A DNA stretch of 64,000 nucleotides from DATGPD01 sp031423015 (GCA_031423015.1 JANPER010000271.1:50225-114224), one strand, 5' to 3'; positions 50,756-60,870 are shown, counted from the stretch's first letter. A program made the numbers and translations. Notes: generated by a model not told the origin, from the letters alone.

Positions 50756-52321
50756 ATGCGACATTCCCTGTTCCCGATTCTATGCAGCGCACTCGCGTGT
50801 GGCGCTGCTGTGCTGACTGCCCAGACCACCCGCCCCATCCAGCCCATCCTCGAGACCGCCAACCGCGGATCCAAGGTCGGCGTCAATGTCGCGGACTTCA
50901 CCTACTACAGCGGCGAGATCGTCTTCAAGGACCTGTTTCGCGGCTGCTCGGAGTGGATTCCACAGCTCGTGACTGGAGGGCCCTGGAACACCGGCGCGAC
51001 GTTCCCCGCGCGCACCGATGGTTATCCGGCGTCACTGGCTCAGGGCCAAGCCGTCGCCACGCTCTTGTTGAGCGGCGTCGCGCAGTACCCGGGCGGACCC
51101 TACGTGGTGTTGTGGGATGGCGACGGCGACATCGAGCTCCGCTGGGACGCGGCCGAGAGGACCCGTCAGTCCAATCGACTGACCTGCATGGTTCGCCCCA
51201 ACCAGGGCATCCTGTTGCGCATCACCCGAACCAACCCGCAGAATCCGGTGAGCAATGTGCGCATGGTGCCCGCTGCCGACGCGAGCACGTACCGTTCGCA
51301 GCCGTTCCAGACCACGTTCCTGACGCGGTGGGGGATCGCCAAGGTGGTTCGCTTCATGCCCTGGCAGAAGACGGGCGGCTCCTTCCAGTCGGCGTGGATT
51401 GATCGCACGCTGCCGAATTTCTACACGCAGCAGGGTCAAGATGGCATGGCTGTGGAGCACATGGTCGATTTGTGCAACGCGCTCAGCGCCGACCCGTGGT
51501 TCTGCATGCCGCATTTGTGCACCGACGACTTTGTCCGCCAGTTCGCGCGCCTGGTTGCGAGCCGGCTCCGGCCTGGGCTCAAGGCCTACGTCGAGTACAG
51601 CAACGAGTGCTGGAACGGGTCCTTCGTGCAGGCGCGCTACTGCCAAGAAATGGGCGTTCGACTCAACCTGTCGAGCAATCCCTACGAGGCGCAACTTCGC
51701 TACTACTCGCAGCGCTCGGTCGAGGTCTTCCAGATTTGCGAGCAGGAACTGACGCGCGCCCGCCTCGTACGCGTGCTGGCCGGCCAGAACGTCAACACGT
51801 TCTCCGCGGCGCAGATTCTGGATTGGCGGAACGCGTACCAGTCCGCCGACGCGTGGGCGCTCAACGCGTACTTCGGTCACGCCTTGGGTGACCCGACCAA
51901 TCAGATCCGCGTGCAGAACATGACTGCAGTCGCGATCTTGGCGGAGTGCCAGCAGGACATTGTGCCGGCGATGGCGTTCAGCGAGCAGCAGCGCGCTTTG
52001 GCGCAGACGCGCAACCTGGCGACGATCGCCTTCGAGGCCGGTCAGCACATGGTTGGGTACGGCAGCGCGTCCTCCAACTATCGCCTGGCGGACAAGTTGA
52101 TCGAGGCGAACCGGCTGCCGGGGATGCGGCAGGTGTACGACCAGTTCCTCACCGAATGGCGCCGCATCGGCGGCGGCATCTGCTGTCTCTACAACACGAC
52201 CAACCAGTACGGCTTGTATGGCAGCTGGGGCCTGTTCGAGCACAGCATGCAGTCGTTCTGGGACGCACCGAAGTACCTCGGCGTCATCGACTACACGGTC
52301 CGCAACTGGAACTTGCCATAG
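50756..52321 (+). CDS. Secreted glycoside-hydrolase-like protein
   Basis: A 521-residue exported protein (signal ILCSALACGAAVLTAQ). A long N-terminal beta part (to about residue 195) is followed by a TIM-barrel-like domain beginning RFMPWQKTGG. VEYSNECWNGSF (about residues 280-290) resembles the Asn-Glu acid/base site of clan GH-A enzymes, and TIAFEAGQH may supply the nucleophile. Proteins of this type are often called cellulose-binding in Planctomycetota. The gene at 52356 is its paralog. Confidence 0.78.
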   Translation: MRHSLFPILCSALACGAAVLTAQTTRPIQPILETANRGSKVGVNVADFTYYSGEIVFKDLFRGCSEWIPQLVTGGPWNTGATFPARTDGYPASLAQGQAVATLLLSGVAQYPGGPYVVLWDGDGDIELRWDAAERTRQSNRLTCMVRPNQGILLRITRTNPQNPVSNVRMVPAADASTYRSQPFQTTFLTRWGIAKVVRFMPWQKTGGSFQSAWIDRTLPNFYTQQGQDGMAVEHMVDLCNALSADPWFCMPHLCTDDFVRQFARLVASRLRPGLKAYVEYSNECWNGSFVQARYCQEMGVRLNLSSNPYEAQLRYYSQRSVEVFQICEQELTRARLVRVLAGQNVNTFSAAQILDWRNAYQSADAWALNAYFGHALGDPTNQIRVQNMTAVAILAECQQDIVPAMAFSEQQRALAQTRNLATIAFEAGQHMVGYGSASSNYRLADKLIEANRLPGMRQVYDQFLTEWRRIGGGICCLYNTTNQYGLYGSWGLFEHSMQSFWDAPKYLGVIDYTVRNWNLP

Positions 52322-52355
52322 GGCAGCCAAGGCCACGCGGTCCGCCGCGCGGTCG

Positions 52356-54029
52356 TCACCACCACTTGGGATGGGCGGCGTTGAAGTCGACCACCGCCTT
52401 GTACTTCGGCTCGCGGCTCAGGTCGGCGTCGTGGGTGCGGGCCAAGCCCCAGCAACCCCACTTGCTGGGCGCCTCGAGTGAGTTGAAAGCGACGAAGGTC
52501 TGGGCTCCGGTCGCCTTCCAGGCCAACAAGTAATCGCTGTAGAGGGCGCCCATGTCCGGGCTCGCGTTGGCGCGCGTGAACAGGTCGACGAGCGCTTGGT
52601 TGTTCTCGGCGCCGCCGTAACCGCACAGGTGTTGGCCGCCTTCGTAGGCCACGAGGTCGAGGTCGTAGCGCGCACAATGAGCCAGCGACGTTCGCACCTT
52701 GCCCATCACCTCGGCCATGTCTCGCCGCATGAAGTCGAAGACCTCGGTGAGTGACATGCGGGCGACGCTGGTCTGAGTGCCGGGGTTGCCGAGTTCGTTG
52801 CCGACATAAGGGGCGATCGCCACGGCGTCGATGTGCCGACCGACGTCGCTGTAGTCGAGCAGATTGCCGACCCACCAAGGCACCGCAGCCTGCATGCCGA
52901 GCACGCGGATCACGCGTTCGGCGCCCAGCACCTCCTGGAAGGTCGAGCCGATCTCCACAGTGCGCAAGCCGTGGTAGAGCATGCCGGCGTCGTAGTCGTT
53001 GGCGTGCAGGTTGCGCCTGCGGCCTTCGGCGATCGCTTGGCGATGCTGCGGGAAGGCGCCGTTCCAGACCTCGTTGCTGTGCTCGATGTAGATCTTGCGC
53101 CCGGGCTCGATCTGATCGCGCACCAACTCCGCGAACCGGTGCACGTAGTCGTCCTCCGCCTTCACCGGGATGCAGAACCAAGGATCGACATCGAGGCGAT
53201 TGGCGAGCGCGATCATGTGCTCGATGGCGACGCCGAACTGCCCGGTTTGGAACGGATTGCGCGCGGTCGGGCGCTGTGACCAGCGGATGAGGTCTTGGTG
53301 CACCTTCTGCCACACCATGAAGCGGATCACCTTGAACCCCGCCCAGCGCGCCAAGAAGGCGGGATGGAACGGCTCGTCTTGATAGGTGCTCTCGAACCCT
53401 GGCATGATGAAGCGGAGATTGCGCAGCGGGTTCCTGGCGTTGGTTTGCACCAAGCGGACCCAGATGCCTTCTCCGCGGCTTGGCGTGACGCGCACCACGA
53501 TGCGCCCCGGCGTCCGTGTGACCGCCTCGCCGTCGAACATGAACTCGAGCTGCCCCTCCCCGTCGTAGAGGCAGATGTAGTCGCCCGCTGGATAATGGTC
53601 GCCGAGACCGCGCGCCATCACCGCCCCCGCAGCCAAACCCGGACGCAATGAGCGCACCCAACCGTCTTCGTCGAGGTCGAGTGCTTCGTTGTGGTTCCAA
53701 CGATTGTGCGGCACGTCTTGCGACAGCCAGCCTTCCGCTTGCTTGAACAAGTCGACGAAGGCCAGCTCGCGCGCCCAGTTTGCCATCTCCGCGAGGTTGA
53801 TTCCGAGCGCTGAGTTGGCGTTCGGGCTTGGGCCACCGCCACCGCCACCGCCCCCGCCCCCGCCACCACCGCCCCCGCCGGCTCCGCCCTGGGTCCCACC
53901 GGCGGCGCCACAAGCGGCCACGAGCAGTACGGCGAGCGCCGAACAAAGCCGCCTGTGTGTGCGTGTTCCTTGGCCAGAAAGCGTGGTGGCGGTTGGCGAC
54001 CGCGAGTCAGTTGCAGAGTCAGGATGCAT
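52356..54029 (-). CDS. Paralogous glycoside-hydrolase-like lipoprotein with polyglycine linker
   Basis: A 557-residue lipoprotein (lipobox LVAAC after RRLCSALAVL). After the lipidated Cys comes a run of about 16 Gly residues, then a body colinear with the protein at 50756: VDLFKQAEGW, YICLYDGEGQLEF, IRFMVWQKVH, IEHSNEVWNGAF and VAYEGGQHLCGYGG. The NE pair is again present. The linker suggests display on a membrane anchor while the other paralog is secreted. Stops of the two genes are 34 bases apart (convergent). Confidence 0.8.
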   Translation of the reverse strand: MHPDSATDSRSPTATTLSGQGTRTHRRLCSALAVLLVAACGAAGGTQGGAGGGGGGGGGGGGGGGGPSPNANSALGINLAEMANWARELAFVDLFKQAEGWLSQDVPHNRWNHNEALDLDEDGWVRSLRPGLAAGAVMARGLGDHYPAGDYICLYDGEGQLEFMFDGEAVTRTPGRIVVRVTPSRGEGIWVRLVQTNARNPLRNLRFIMPGFESTYQDEPFHPAFLARWAGFKVIRFMVWQKVHQDLIRWSQRPTARNPFQTGQFGVAIEHMIALANRLDVDPWFCIPVKAEDDYVHRFAELVRDQIEPGRKIYIEHSNEVWNGAFPQHRQAIAEGRRRNLHANDYDAGMLYHGLRTVEIGSTFQEVLGAERVIRVLGMQAAVPWWVGNLLDYSDVGRHIDAVAIAPYVGNELGNPGTQTSVARMSLTEVFDFMRRDMAEVMGKVRTSLAHCARYDLDLVAYEGGQHLCGYGGAENNQALVDLFTRANASPDMGALYSDYLLAWKATGAQTFVAFNSLEAPSKWGCWGLARTHDADLSREPKYKAVVDFNAAHPKWW

Positions 54030-54264
54030 GGGTCAGGCCTTTCGTAGTCAGGCACGGGGCAGCCGCGTGCGCTCGGGATTCGTCCCGGTGTGTCGTCGCA
54101 CTCCAGGGATCGACCTGATGATACGGGCACGTGCCGTCTCGCCTAGAGACCGTCGCAGGCGCTGTGCTGTTGGCACCGCCAGTGTGATCGCGCGTGCGGG
54201 TCGCTCGTTGCCCGCCGCCTGTCCGGGTTCTGGACTCACGGCTTACGGCTTACGTCTCATGACT

Positions 54265-54315
54265 TTCCACAGCCGAAACATCTTCGCGCTTCGCGAAGAT
54301 GCTTCGGCTGTGGAA
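54265..54315 (-). repeat. Dispersed hairpin repeat, copy 2
   Basis: TTCCACAGCCGA (54265-54276) and TCGGCTGTGGAA (54304-54315) enclose ATCTTCGCG and CGCGAAGAT, as in copy 1; the two copies differ by one base in the stem junction. It lies one base after the dnaE stop. To its left is a CTCACGGCTTACGGCTTACG tract like the one at copy 1. Confidence 0.85.
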
Positions 54316-54316
54316 C

Positions 54317-57300
54317 TCAGTGCTTGGTGAACGACAGGCTCGCCGGTCCCACCAGGGCAGCAAGCGCATCGAGCAGATCATCCGTCACGCGGACCGAGAA
54401 CAAGCGATCCGCCCGGACCTGGAACAGGTGATCGCCCTCCTGGACGGTCAACTCGACGCGTTGGGGTCCAGGGTGCTTGGCGATGAGATCGGCGATCTTG
54501 TCGAGACAGCGCGGCCCGGTGTGCCAACTCTCGGTCAGTCGCACCACGATCGCTTCCACTTCGGCATCGACGACCTGTTGCGCTGGCGTGATCGACTCCA
54601 GCAGGAGTGCAAGCTCTTCGCTTTGACCGTCGATGCGACCCGACACGAAGGCGATGGCGTCCTCTTCGATCGCATCCTTGCACTCCTGGTAGGCGCGCGC
54701 GAAGCAGGTGACGGGAATCCGGCCGTCGAGGTCTTCGAGGTAGAAACGCGCCATCTTGTGGCCCGCGTTGCGGCCCGACTTGATCTGCAGGATGCGGACC
54801 CCCGCGACCATGCCGGCGAGGCGCACCGTGTTGTCCTCGAGCGTCTTGCGCTTCTCGGCGAGGGTGGCGGGGGTCATGCCGGCCAGGCGTTGGAGGAAAC
54901 GTCCGCGCTTCTCGAACGGATGACCCGACAGGTAGAAGCCCAGCGCTTCTTTTTCGTGCGCAAGCCGCTCGTGCTCTGACCAATCGTCTTCGGTGGTCTT
55001 TGCTGCCGTTTGGTCGCTGACCGTGGCCGCACCGCTTGGCATCGCGAACAACATCTTCTGTCCCTTGCGCCGATCATCGCGCGCGCGTGCCGAAGAGCGC
55101 AGCGCGGCATCGACGCGGTCGTGCAGCGTTCGCCGTGCGCGAGTGAAGGTGTCGAAGGCGCCCGCCTTGACCAACGCCTCGAGTGCAGTCTTGTTGAGGA
55201 GCGTCGAGTCATGGCGCTCGCACAGATCGTCGAACGCGCGAAACGCCCCGCTCCGCGCGCGCTCCTCGACGATGCCGTCGGCGGTGCGAGTGCCCACGCC
55301 CTTGATGGCGCCCAGGCCGAACCGCACCGCCCCCGCCTCGACGCTGAAGCGACGCGTGCTCGTGTTGACGTCCGGTGGCCGCACTTCGATCCCGCCGCGT
55401 CGCGCCGCGTCGATGAACTCCTTCACCTTGTCCGACGTGCCCGACTCGACGGTGAGGTTGGCGGCGAAGAACTCGAGCGGATAGTGCGCCTTGAGGTAGG
55501 CCGTTTGGTACGTGAGCAGTGCGTAAGCGGCGGAGTGCGACTTGTTGAAGCCGTAACCGGCGAAGTACTCGATGGTCTCGAACAGCTCTCTGGCGAAGGT
55601 GCGCTGATGGCCGTTGGCGATGCAGCCTTCGACGAACTGCTCCTTGAACTTTGCCATCACCTCGGGCCGCTTCTTGCCCATGGCTTTGCGCAAGTTGTCA
55701 GCGTCGTTGAGCGAGAAGCCGGCCAGTACGTTGGCGATCCGCATCACTTGCTCTTGGTAGACAATGACGCCGTACGTCTCTTCCAAGATCGGCTCGAGGC
55801 TGGCGTGCGGATAAGCCACCGCCTCCTCGCCGTGCTTGCGCTTCACGAACATGTCGACCATGCCCGACTGCAATGGCCCGGGTCGATACAGCGCCAGCAC
55901 GGCGATCACGTCTTCGAACGTGTCGGGCCGAAGGCGCGAAAGCAGCTCGCGCATGCCCTGTGATTCCAGTTGGAACACCCCGAGCGTGTCACCGTCGGTC
56001 ATCAGCCGATAGGTGGGCGCGTCGTCGAGCGGCAGCGCGTCGACATCGATGTGTTTGCCGTGGCCCTGCTCGATCAGCCGCACGGCCTCGTGCAAGGTCG
56101 TGAGGGTCTTGAGGCCGAGGAAGTCCATCTTGAGCAGGCCAACCTGCTCGAGGTCTTCCATCTGCCACTGGGTGATGATGTCGTCGCCGTTGCGCGCCAA
56201 CGGCACATAGTCGATCAACGGCCGGTCGGCGATCACCACGCCAGCGGCGTGGATCGACGAGTGTCGCACCATGCCCTCGAGCTTGAGACCCAGGTCGAAC
56301 AGGCGTCGGTTGGTCTCGCTCGCGTTGCGTACCTCGGCCAGGTCCTTGTCGGTCGCGAGCGCAGCCTTCAGCGAAGCCCCGGGGCCTTGGGGTACCTTCT
56401 TGGCGATCTGGTCGATGTCGCCCAGCGGGATCTCCAAGACGCGGCCGACATCGCGCAGCACGCCTCGGCTCGCCATGGTGCCAAAGGTCACGATCTGTGA
56501 CACATTGGCCTCGCCGTACTTCTTGCGGACGTAGCTGATCACCTCGTCGCGCCGGTCGCCGCAGAAGTCGATGTCGATGTCCGGCATGCTGACGCGTGCC
56601 GCGTTGAGGAAGCGCTCGAACAGCAGGTTGTAGCGCAGCGGGTCGAGGTTGGTGATGCCGAGCGCATACGCCACGATCGAGCCGGCGGCCGAGCCGCGCC
56701 CCGGACCAACCGGTATGCCTAGCGAGCGGGCGTGGCGGATGAAGTCCTGCACGACCAGGAAGTAACTGACGAAGCCGAGCTTCTCGATGACTTCGATCTC
56801 GTAGGCGAGCCGCGCTTGCACCGCCTGGTCGAGTTCGCCGTAGCGCCCCTTCGCACCCTCTTGACACAGCCGCCGGAACGCTTGCTGTGGCGTCTCGTGC
56901 GGCCCGGAGTCGAAGACCGGCAGGTGGTACTCGCTGAAGTCGAGCTTGACGTTGCAGCGTTCGGCGATCGCCACCGTGTTGGCGATGGCCTCGGGCAGCG
57001 CCGCAAACGCGGTGAGCATCTCGGCGCGCGACTTGAGGTACAGCTCGCGCGACCCCATGCGGAAGCGCTCGGGGTTGGACACCACGGCACCGTTGCGAAT
57101 GCAAAGCACGATGTCCTGCGCGATCCAATCGTCGCGCGTGAGGTAGTGGATGTCGTGCGTGGCGACGATGCCGGCTGGCAAGCGATCCTTCAGTTCCAAC
57201 AGCGCCTGGTTGACGCGTCGCTGCGGGTCGTAGCCGATCTCCATCAACTCCAAGAAGAAGTTGGCCTGGCCGAAGATGTCGCGCAGGCTTCCGGCCAGCG

Positions 57301-57775
57301 CGAGGGCCTCGGGGTTGCGACCAGCGAGCAGATGCTGGGCAATCTCGCCCGAGAAACTGCCCGACAACGCAATCACCCCCGCGCTGTGTTTGGCCAGCAG
57401 GTCCTTGTCCATGCGTGGCCGGTAGTGGAAGCCGTCGACGTAAGCGATCGACGACAGCTGGCGCAGGTTGTCCCAGCCCGCCTTGTTTTCGGCCAGGAGT
57501 GTGAGCGGGAAGGTCTGGTTGTCGGCGGCCGTGGGTTCCTTGTGGCTGCGGCTGGCGACGTAGGCGTTGATGCCCAGGATCGGTTTGATCTCGGCCTCCT
57601 TGCACGCTTTGTAGAACTCGATGGCACCGAACAGATTGCCGTCATCGGTGAGCGCGAGCGCCGTCTGGCCGTCGGCTTTGGCGGCGGCCACCGCGTCGTC
57701 GATGGTGAGCGGCGCCGTCAGCAGGCTGTACTGCGAGTGCAGGCGGAGGTGGGCGAAGTCGATGGCGGAGGTCAT
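54317..57775 (-). CDS. dnaE: DNA polymerase III subunit alpha
   Basis: A 1152-residue DnaE from ATG 57775, chosen because FAHLRLHSQYSLL (PHP domain start) follows closely; the frame upstream to 57868 is not conserved. PHP residues (about 1-270) read HLRLHSQYS and LALTDDGNL. The polymerase core has GPGRGSAAGSIVAYAL and the catalytic PDIDIDF, then SSIHAAGVVIA and RPGPLQSGM. A helix-hairpin-helix (LGAIKGVGTRTADGI) and OB fold (VRLAGMVAGVRI) close the protein. It replicates the chromosome. Its stop is followed by repeat copy 2. Confidence 0.97.
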   Translation of the reverse strand: MTSAIDFAHLRLHSQYSLLTAPLTIDDAVAAAKADGQTALALTDDGNLFGAIEFYKACKEAEIKPILGINAYVASRSHKEPTAADNQTFPLTLLAENKAGWDNLRQLSSIAYVDGFHYRPRMDKDLLAKHSAGVIALSGSFSGEIAQHLLAGRNPEALALAGSLRDIFGQANFFLELMEIGYDPQRRVNQALLELKDRLPAGIVATHDIHYLTRDDWIAQDIVLCIRNGAVVSNPERFRMGSRELYLKSRAEMLTAFAALPEAIANTVAIAERCNVKLDFSEYHLPVFDSGPHETPQQAFRRLCQEGAKGRYGELDQAVQARLAYEIEVIEKLGFVSYFLVVQDFIRHARSLGIPVGPGRGSAAGSIVAYALGITNLDPLRYNLLFERFLNAARVSMPDIDIDFCGDRRDEVISYVRKKYGEANVSQIVTFGTMASRGVLRDVGRVLEIPLGDIDQIAKKVPQGPGASLKAALATDKDLAEVRNASETNRRLFDLGLKLEGMVRHSSIHAAGVVIADRPLIDYVPLARNGDDIITQWQMEDLEQVGLLKMDFLGLKTLTTLHEAVRLIEQGHGKHIDVDALPLDDAPTYRLMTDGDTLGVFQLESQGMRELLSRLRPDTFEDVIAVLALYRPGPLQSGMVDMFVKRKHGEEAVAYPHASLEPILEETYGVIVYQEQVMRIANVLAGFSLNDADNLRKAMGKKRPEVMAKFKEQFVEGCIANGHQRTFARELFETIEYFAGYGFNKSHSAAYALLTYQTAYLKAHYPLEFFAANLTVESGTSDKVKEFIDAARRGGIEVRPPDVNTSTRRFSVEAGAVRFGLGAIKGVGTRTADGIVEERARSGAFRAFDDLCERHDSTLLNKTALEALVKAGAFDTFTRARRTLHDRVDAALRSSARARDDRRKGQKMLFAMPSGAATVSDQTAAKTTEDDWSEHERLAHEKEALGFYLSGHPFEKRGRFLQRLAGMTPATLAEKRKTLEDNTVRLAGMVAGVRILQIKSGRNAGHKMARFYLEDLDGRIPVTCFARAYQECKDAIEEDAIAFVSGRIDGQSEELALLLESITPAQQVVDAEVEAIVVRLTESWHTGPRCLDKIADLIAKHPGPQRVELTVQEGDHLFQVRADRLFSVRVTDDLLDALAALVGPASLSFTKH

Positions 57776-57903
57776 GCGGACGTGGCCTGGCCGCACGATG
57801 GTAGCGGTGGCTTGCGAAAGTCCAGCGCCATCGCCGGTGAGCAGCTCCCGTGAAGCGGGTAAGATCACGCGCTGGTCGCCCTGTGCCCACGCCTCTGCTC
57901 GGT

Positions 57904-59130
57904 ATGTCCTCTCTTCGTTGTCTGTTTCTCTCGGTCCTCACCGCGCCGGTCATCTCCCAGCTCGGCGCGCGCACCGGCGATGAGTTCGACGCCCAATCGG
58001 TCACCACGGCGGCCCTCACCGGCACTTGGGATGGCTGCCAGGGCGTGGTTCGCTCCGCGTTCAACACCTACTGGGTGTCGGCTCGCCGCAGCGCGCCGAG
58101 CCCGTCGCTCCAGCTCATCGAGTTCAGCGAAGCGGGCGCGTACCTGAGCAGCGTGCCGCTACCGGCAGCGCTCTCGGCATCGGCCACCGGCCTGCTCGAC
58201 TTGGCCTATGACCAGCTGGCCGGCGTGATCTACGGTGGCTGCGAACACGCCGTCTCCGGGCGCCAGCTCTGGGCCTTCCGCTTGTCGACGCGGGCATTCG
58301 ACGCGGCGCTGAACATCACCGTGCCGGCGAGCGTGCCCGGCAACGCGGTGCGCGGCCTGACCTTCGATCGCTTTGGCAACAACGGTCTGGGCAGCTTCTA
58401 TTGCGTCGATGGCGGCTCAGCGGTCACTGAGTTCGATCGCGCCGGCACTACTTTGCGCACGCTGACCAATCCGCATCCAAACGCCACCGCGCTCGCGCTC
58501 GACTCGACCGATCGGCGATTGTGGGTGTTCGGGCCGGGCGGCACTACAAAGGCTGGCGAGGGCGTGGTGGGCATTGCCGTCGACCTTTTCACCGGCTTGG
58601 CCACCGGACAGAAGATGCTCGGATCGCCGCGCTATCCAGGCACGCCTGCGGGCGGCGACGTGACCGGCGCCGAGTTCGCGGTGTACGCGCACGACCACAC
58701 CGTGTTTCGCCTCGCGTTGCTCACCAACGCCACCAGTGATTGGGTGTACGAGGTCGAAGGGCGGTTTGGCTTCGGTAGCACGTGTGGCGGCATCATCGGC
58801 TTCACCGGTGACGCGGCCTACGGTGGCAACTCGGCCTGGACGGTGACGCTGACGCAAAGCACCGCGTCGTCGGCCTTCTTGCTGCTCGCCGCGACCCAGG
58901 AGACCACGCCGATCGCCGGCCCGTTGTTCGCAACCGGCTGCTACGTTCAACTCGGGTTGGCGACGCCACTGCTGTCGCTCGGCGGCGCCGCCGTCGCAGG
59001 CGGCCGCGCGCAGTTGGCGGTGCCGATTCCCAATGGCATCATCGGCTCGATCTACTTGCAGTGGATCGAAGCGCCGGCTGCCGGCGTGCTGCGCTCGTCG
59101 ACCGGCGGCGGCGTGTTCGTGCGATCGTGA
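57904..59130 (+). CDS. Exported beta-propeller-like protein with shared C-terminal domain
   Basis: From ATG 57904 the product has 408 residues with a signal peptide (LRCLFLSVLTAPVISQ). The body has strands with a propeller-like spacing (GLLDLAYDQLAGVIYGGCE, ALALDSTDRRLWVFGPGG). Residues about 345-408 form a beta domain with ATGCYVQLGLATPLLSLGG and LAVPIPNGIIGSIYLQWIEAP, similar to the end of the 33927-35660 protein. Function unknown. It is divergent from dnaE. Confidence 0.78.
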   Translation: MSSLRCLFLSVLTAPVISQLGARTGDEFDAQSVTTAALTGTWDGCQGVVRSAFNTYWVSARRSAPSPSLQLIEFSEAGAYLSSVPLPAALSASATGLLDLAYDQLAGVIYGGCEHAVSGRQLWAFRLSTRAFDAALNITVPASVPGNAVRGLTFDRFGNNGLGSFYCVDGGSAVTEFDRAGTTLRTLTNPHPNATALALDSTDRRLWVFGPGGTTKAGEGVVGIAVDLFTGLATGQKMLGSPRYPGTPAGGDVTGAEFAVYAHDHTVFRLALLTNATSDWVYEVEGRFGFGSTCGGIIGFTGDAAYGGNSAWTVTLTQSTASSAFLLLAATQETTPIAGPLFATGCYVQLGLATPLLSLGGAAVAGGRAQLAVPIPNGIIGSIYLQWIEAPAAGVLRSSTGGGVFVRS

Positions 59131-59169
59131 CCACCCTGTAGCGAATCGGGCTGAAGCTCACGGTTGGCC

Positions 59170-60870
59170 TCACCCGGTAGGCTGGAGGTGCGACACCAAC
59201 AACTCGACGGGACCTTCGTCGACCCAACGGCTGGTGCGCGGCGTGTAGATGAGGCGGAACGACTCCTTGCGCTCACGCAGCTCCTCGAAGCGCGCTGCAC
59301 CGTGCGCCAAACGGGCTGGCATGACCTGGCCGCTGTGCGCGACCCGCAGCCGCAGGTCGTTGCCGCGAGCATCGACCGCCGGGCGCCCGAGCAGGCGCAC
59401 GCCGTCGGTCAGGAAGCTCGGGCGCGGGTTGCCGGTGCCGAACGGTCCAAGCTGGTCGAGCTGCCGCAACGTCTTGATGTCCAGCTCGGCAAAGTCGGCG
59501 ACGCCGTCGGGCGGCTCGTGCGTGCGCGGCCGTACGTCATGGCCGGCGACCGCGTTGATCATGCTGCGGAAAGCGTCGACGCCTTCGGCTGGCAGCTCGA
59601 GCCCCACCGCGGCTGCGTGGCCGCCGTGCGCGGTGAGCACCGAGCTGCAGTCCGACAGCGCACGCCGCAGGTCGAGACTGCCCGCCGAACGTCCCGAGCC
59701 CCGGGCGCGGCCGTGGTCGATGGTGAGCAACAACGTGGGCTTGCCGGTGGTCTCGGCCAAGCGTGCCGCGACGATGCCAAGCACCCCGTGATGCCAACCG
59801 GATTCGGCCAGCACGAGAATCGGCTCGGTGCGCGCCGCGGCCAGTACCTGTGCGACCTCGAGCAGTTCTCGCTCCACCTTGCGCCGGCGGTCGTTGTGCA
59901 CCTCGAGCTGCTTCGCCGCGGCTTGCGCTTCCTGGTAGCCACGCGCCATCAGCAAGTCGACCGCGTCGCTCGCGTGTCCCATGCGTCCTGCGGCGTTGAT
60001 CAACGGCGCGATGCGGAACGCGACGTCCTCGGTGTCGGGCTCGTTGCTGATTCCGGCCGCATCGAGCAGGGCGCGGATGCCGGGATTGGGGCTGGCCGCG
60101 AGCGCGCGCAACCCGTGCGAGACGAGGATGCGATTCTCGCCGCGCAACGGCGCCACGTCTGCGATCGTGCCGAGCGCCACGTAGGCCATGCCTTCGGTCA
60201 GGAACTCCCTGAACTCGTCGCTCTGCGTCGTGCCGCGCGTGAAGGTGTGCGCCATGGCGGTGGCCAGCCGGAAGGCGACGCCGCAGCCGGCGAGTTCGCG
60301 ATCGGGATAGCCGGCGTCGGGCAGGCGCGGATTGATCAGAGTGTGCGGACGCGCGGTGTTCTCCAGCGTCCCATGGTGGTCGGTCACGATCACGTCGCAG
60401 CCGTGCGCCTGGATCTTGTCGATCACGTCGATGGCGTTGGTGCCGTTGTCGACCGAGATGCACAGCTTGTAGCCGCCGTCGATCACGGCCTGCAGTGAGG
60501 CGTTGGTGAACGAGTAGCCGTCCTCGCGCTTGGGGATGTGCGCCTTCACATCGCCGTCGACCAGGCCGAAGAGCTTGACCAGCAGCACGCTGCCGGTGAT
60601 GCCGTCGACGTCGTAGTCGCCGTGGATCAGGATGCGTTCGCCGCGCGACATCGCGTCACGGATGCGCGCTACGGCCCGGTCCATGCCGCGGAACAGGAAC
60701 GGATCGTGCAGCCGGCGGAGGTCGGGCTTCAGGTGCATGCGCGCCCGCTCGGGGTCGTCGAACCCGCGCGCCAGCAACACGCGCGCCAGCAGGTCGGGCA
60801 CGCCGAGAGTGCGCGCGAAGGCGCGTTCGCGCGGATCGGGCGTGGGCAATGCAACGGGCGCTCGATCCAT
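59170..60870 (-). CDS. recJ: Single-stranded-DNA-specific exonuclease RecJ
   Basis: A 566-residue RecJ. DHH-domain motifs are complete: HGDYDVDGITGS, SVDNGTNA, VTDHHGTLE and GCGVAFRLA. The DHHA1 domain carries GWHHGVLGIVAARLAE and GRSAGSLDL, with SVLTAHGGHAAAVGLEL near the end. It removes 5' ends of single strands in recombination and repair. Confidence 0.97.
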   Translation of the reverse strand: MDRAPVALPTPDPRERAFARTLGVPDLLARVLLARGFDDPERARMHLKPDLRRLHDPFLFRGMDRAVARIRDAMSRGERILIHGDYDVDGITGSVLLVKLFGLVDGDVKAHIPKREDGYSFTNASLQAVIDGGYKLCISVDNGTNAIDVIDKIQAHGCDVIVTDHHGTLENTARPHTLINPRLPDAGYPDRELAGCGVAFRLATAMAHTFTRGTTQSDEFREFLTEGMAYVALGTIADVAPLRGENRILVSHGLRALAASPNPGIRALLDAAGISNEPDTEDVAFRIAPLINAAGRMGHASDAVDLLMARGYQEAQAAAKQLEVHNDRRRKVERELLEVAQVLAAARTEPILVLAESGWHHGVLGIVAARLAETTGKPTLLLTIDHGRARGSGRSAGSLDLRRALSDCSSVLTAHGGHAAAVGLELPAEGVDAFRSMINAVAGHDVRPRTHEPPDGVADFAELDIKTLRQLDQLGPFGTGNPRPSFLTDGVRLLGRPAVDARGNDLRLRVAHSGQVMPARLAHGAARFEELRERKESFRLIYTPRTSRWVDEGPVELLVSHLQPTG

